Positions 62,801 to 64,000 of a stretch of DNA of 64,000 nt are shown here, piece by piece. Source of the DNA: Ooceraea biroi (Eukaryota; Arthropoda; Insecta; Hymenoptera; Formicidae); contig NC_039509.1 of the NCBI RefSeq assembly GCF_003672135.1, forward strand, positions 5,394,001 through 5,458,000. The letters are read 5' to 3'. The stretch's first letter is position 1. Each line of letters starts with the position of its first letter. The notes under the pieces were generated by a model. The model saw nothing but the letters and a program-made list of their open reading frames with translations. It was not told where the DNA came from and did not search any database. Made by a program: the position numbers and the translations under genes.

Positions 62801-63773
62801 GTTCATTCGCTCGCTCGTTGGTCCTCTTCGTGCGTCTTTCGACGCGCGAGTATGTGCAGGCAGCAGATGGACACCGTAAAAATGTTTACAGCCCACCGTG
62901 AATTTCGAGAGCGCAGTTTTCACGCTGTAGCGTTTTAATGGAACATCATTAGCTTTACGATATAGCGAGTAATTTATATCGCCATTTAATTAACGACGCT
63001 TTATACGGACAATGCGAATGTAATAATGCTGTCACCCGTGTCGCAACATGTCACGAGCCTCACGATGCTGCGCGTTCTTCTCGCGTCGAGCGGATTCCAC
63101 AAACGCATGAGATATTGCACTTGGCCTTAAATTCCCAGTAAGCCGTTGGGATATATCATTCCTTTAATCATTCAATCGTTGCCGACGAGTATCAATCTCT
63201 TTGCTTTTGATGCCGCGTTCTCTAAACCATTCTTCCATTCTCATTACCACTATAATAAAATTCCACCTACGAACTAACTGCGGCAAAGTTCAAGAGTTTT
63301 TTTTCGTCCCATCCATAGATAAATTACCTGAAGATCTCTAAACCGTACAAGGTTGAAGACCCTACGCCCGTGTTAGGTCATTTATGACTCCATTATTCGT
63401 CGGACGAATCGGTGGTCGAAATGAAGGTACGAACATCCGAAATTATTAAGACGAATAGCCTGTGGTCCCTTCTAACTCGTTAGATTTCTTGAAAAGCCTT
63501 GAAAAAAAGAAATGGAAAACCGTTGAAGTACAAATCGAGGAACAAAAATTACAAAGCGTACAGTTCCAGGTAAAAAATCATCTGTAAGTTAAATTACTTC
63601 TTTCTTGTAGACATTTTTTCATAATTTTTTTATAAATTTAAAAAAAGCAATCAGCAATAATTAAAGTCTTGTAAAAGAGAAAATCTTTTCTTATAAAATT
63701 TCGATTCGCTTAAATGTTCGCGTAAGATAACGTCCCAAATAGAGTAAACACGTTTCTTTCACGCTGTCGTTGC

Positions 63774-63775
<2 letters not shown>

Positions 63776-63804
<29 letters not shown>
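63776..63804. repeat. (GA)n microsatellite
   Basis: About 14 uninterrupted GA units. Confidence 0.95.
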
Positions 63805-63807
<3 letters not shown>

Positions 63808-64000
63808 CGAAAGGGCCTACCCCAATCTTTTATATCTCGGTGGGTACAATGCCGTCGACAGGCCAAAACTGGCTAGCCTGTGTAGAAGACATTGTAACTC
63901 GGCAAACATCTGCTCGAAATACAAACCGCTAATAGAAACGCACAAAGAGATATCACGGAGGGAAGAAAAGGTGACAAAAAATATAGGGGAAGCAGAGAAA

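Larger units (their letters stand above)
53215..64000. other. No gene recognised; simple repeats
   Basis: GC-richer DNA, with tracts at 59311-59351, 59696-59822 and 63776-63804. The long frames at 59526-60149 run through the CT tract and are compositional. A donor-like site (CTCAAG|GTAACC) at 59306-59307 ends an open stretch on the plus strand, but the peptide is not recognisable. Confidence 0.5.

Noticed and set aside
31322..64000. Search for the Wnt7 signal-peptide exon
   Set aside because: Several minus-strand frames start with hydrophobic residues, but none combined an ATG, a signal-like sequence and a donor leaving two bases of a codon convincingly.

Overview
The window looks like nuclear DNA of an insect, most likely an ant. 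The main reason is an odorant receptor (OR) gene on the minus strand with nine coding exons. Nine is the exon number of the OR subfamily that is strongly expanded in ants. Small exons, canonical GT-AG introns, long AT-rich non-coding stretches and many inverted-repeat transposons fit a hymenopteran. No rRNA, tRNA, CRISPR or bacterial-type operon was seen.

Two host genes can be read, both on the minus strand. (1) A Wnt gene of the Wnt7 class (the orthologue of Drosophila Wnt2): one exon at 31101-31321 joins in phase, across an intron of about 28.5 kb, to three exons at 2445-2559, 2282-2353 and 2037-2124. Together they encode about 165 residues of the N-terminal half. The signal-peptide exon was not found, and the C-terminal half, with the acylated serine and the last cysteines, lies beyond position 1. 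(2) Inside the 28.5 kb intron, on the same strand, sits the OR gene: nine exons between 15120 and 11690, with ATG, stop and all splice sites identifiable. Its only fault is a one-base phase conflict between exons 5 and 6, where a small palindromic element sits 40 bases before the acceptor. A second copy of its first exon and about 0.8 kb of upstream DNA lies at 9640-10660, with no further exons behind it.

The rest is dominated by non-autonomous DNA transposons. Four copies, each exactly 761 bp (22450, 39061, 44402 and 47378), have 151-bp terminal inverted repeats, sit at TA dinucleotides, and carry the two ends of a mariner-like transposase gene joined by an internal deletion. One of them has jumped into an older 458-bp palindromic element (44035-45255). 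Two near-perfect 579-bp palindromes (19722 and 27201), two copies of an 863-869 bp element with a 267-bp hairpin (30016 and 51806), foldback elements at 844, 8546 and 21539, and a Tourist-like MITE at 24409 complete the set.

From about 31.3 to 64 kb, upstream of the Wnt exon, the DNA is richer in GC and in CT, GA and CG tracts. Apart from the mobile elements I could identify no gene there. It would be the place to look for the Wnt first exon and its regulatory DNA.
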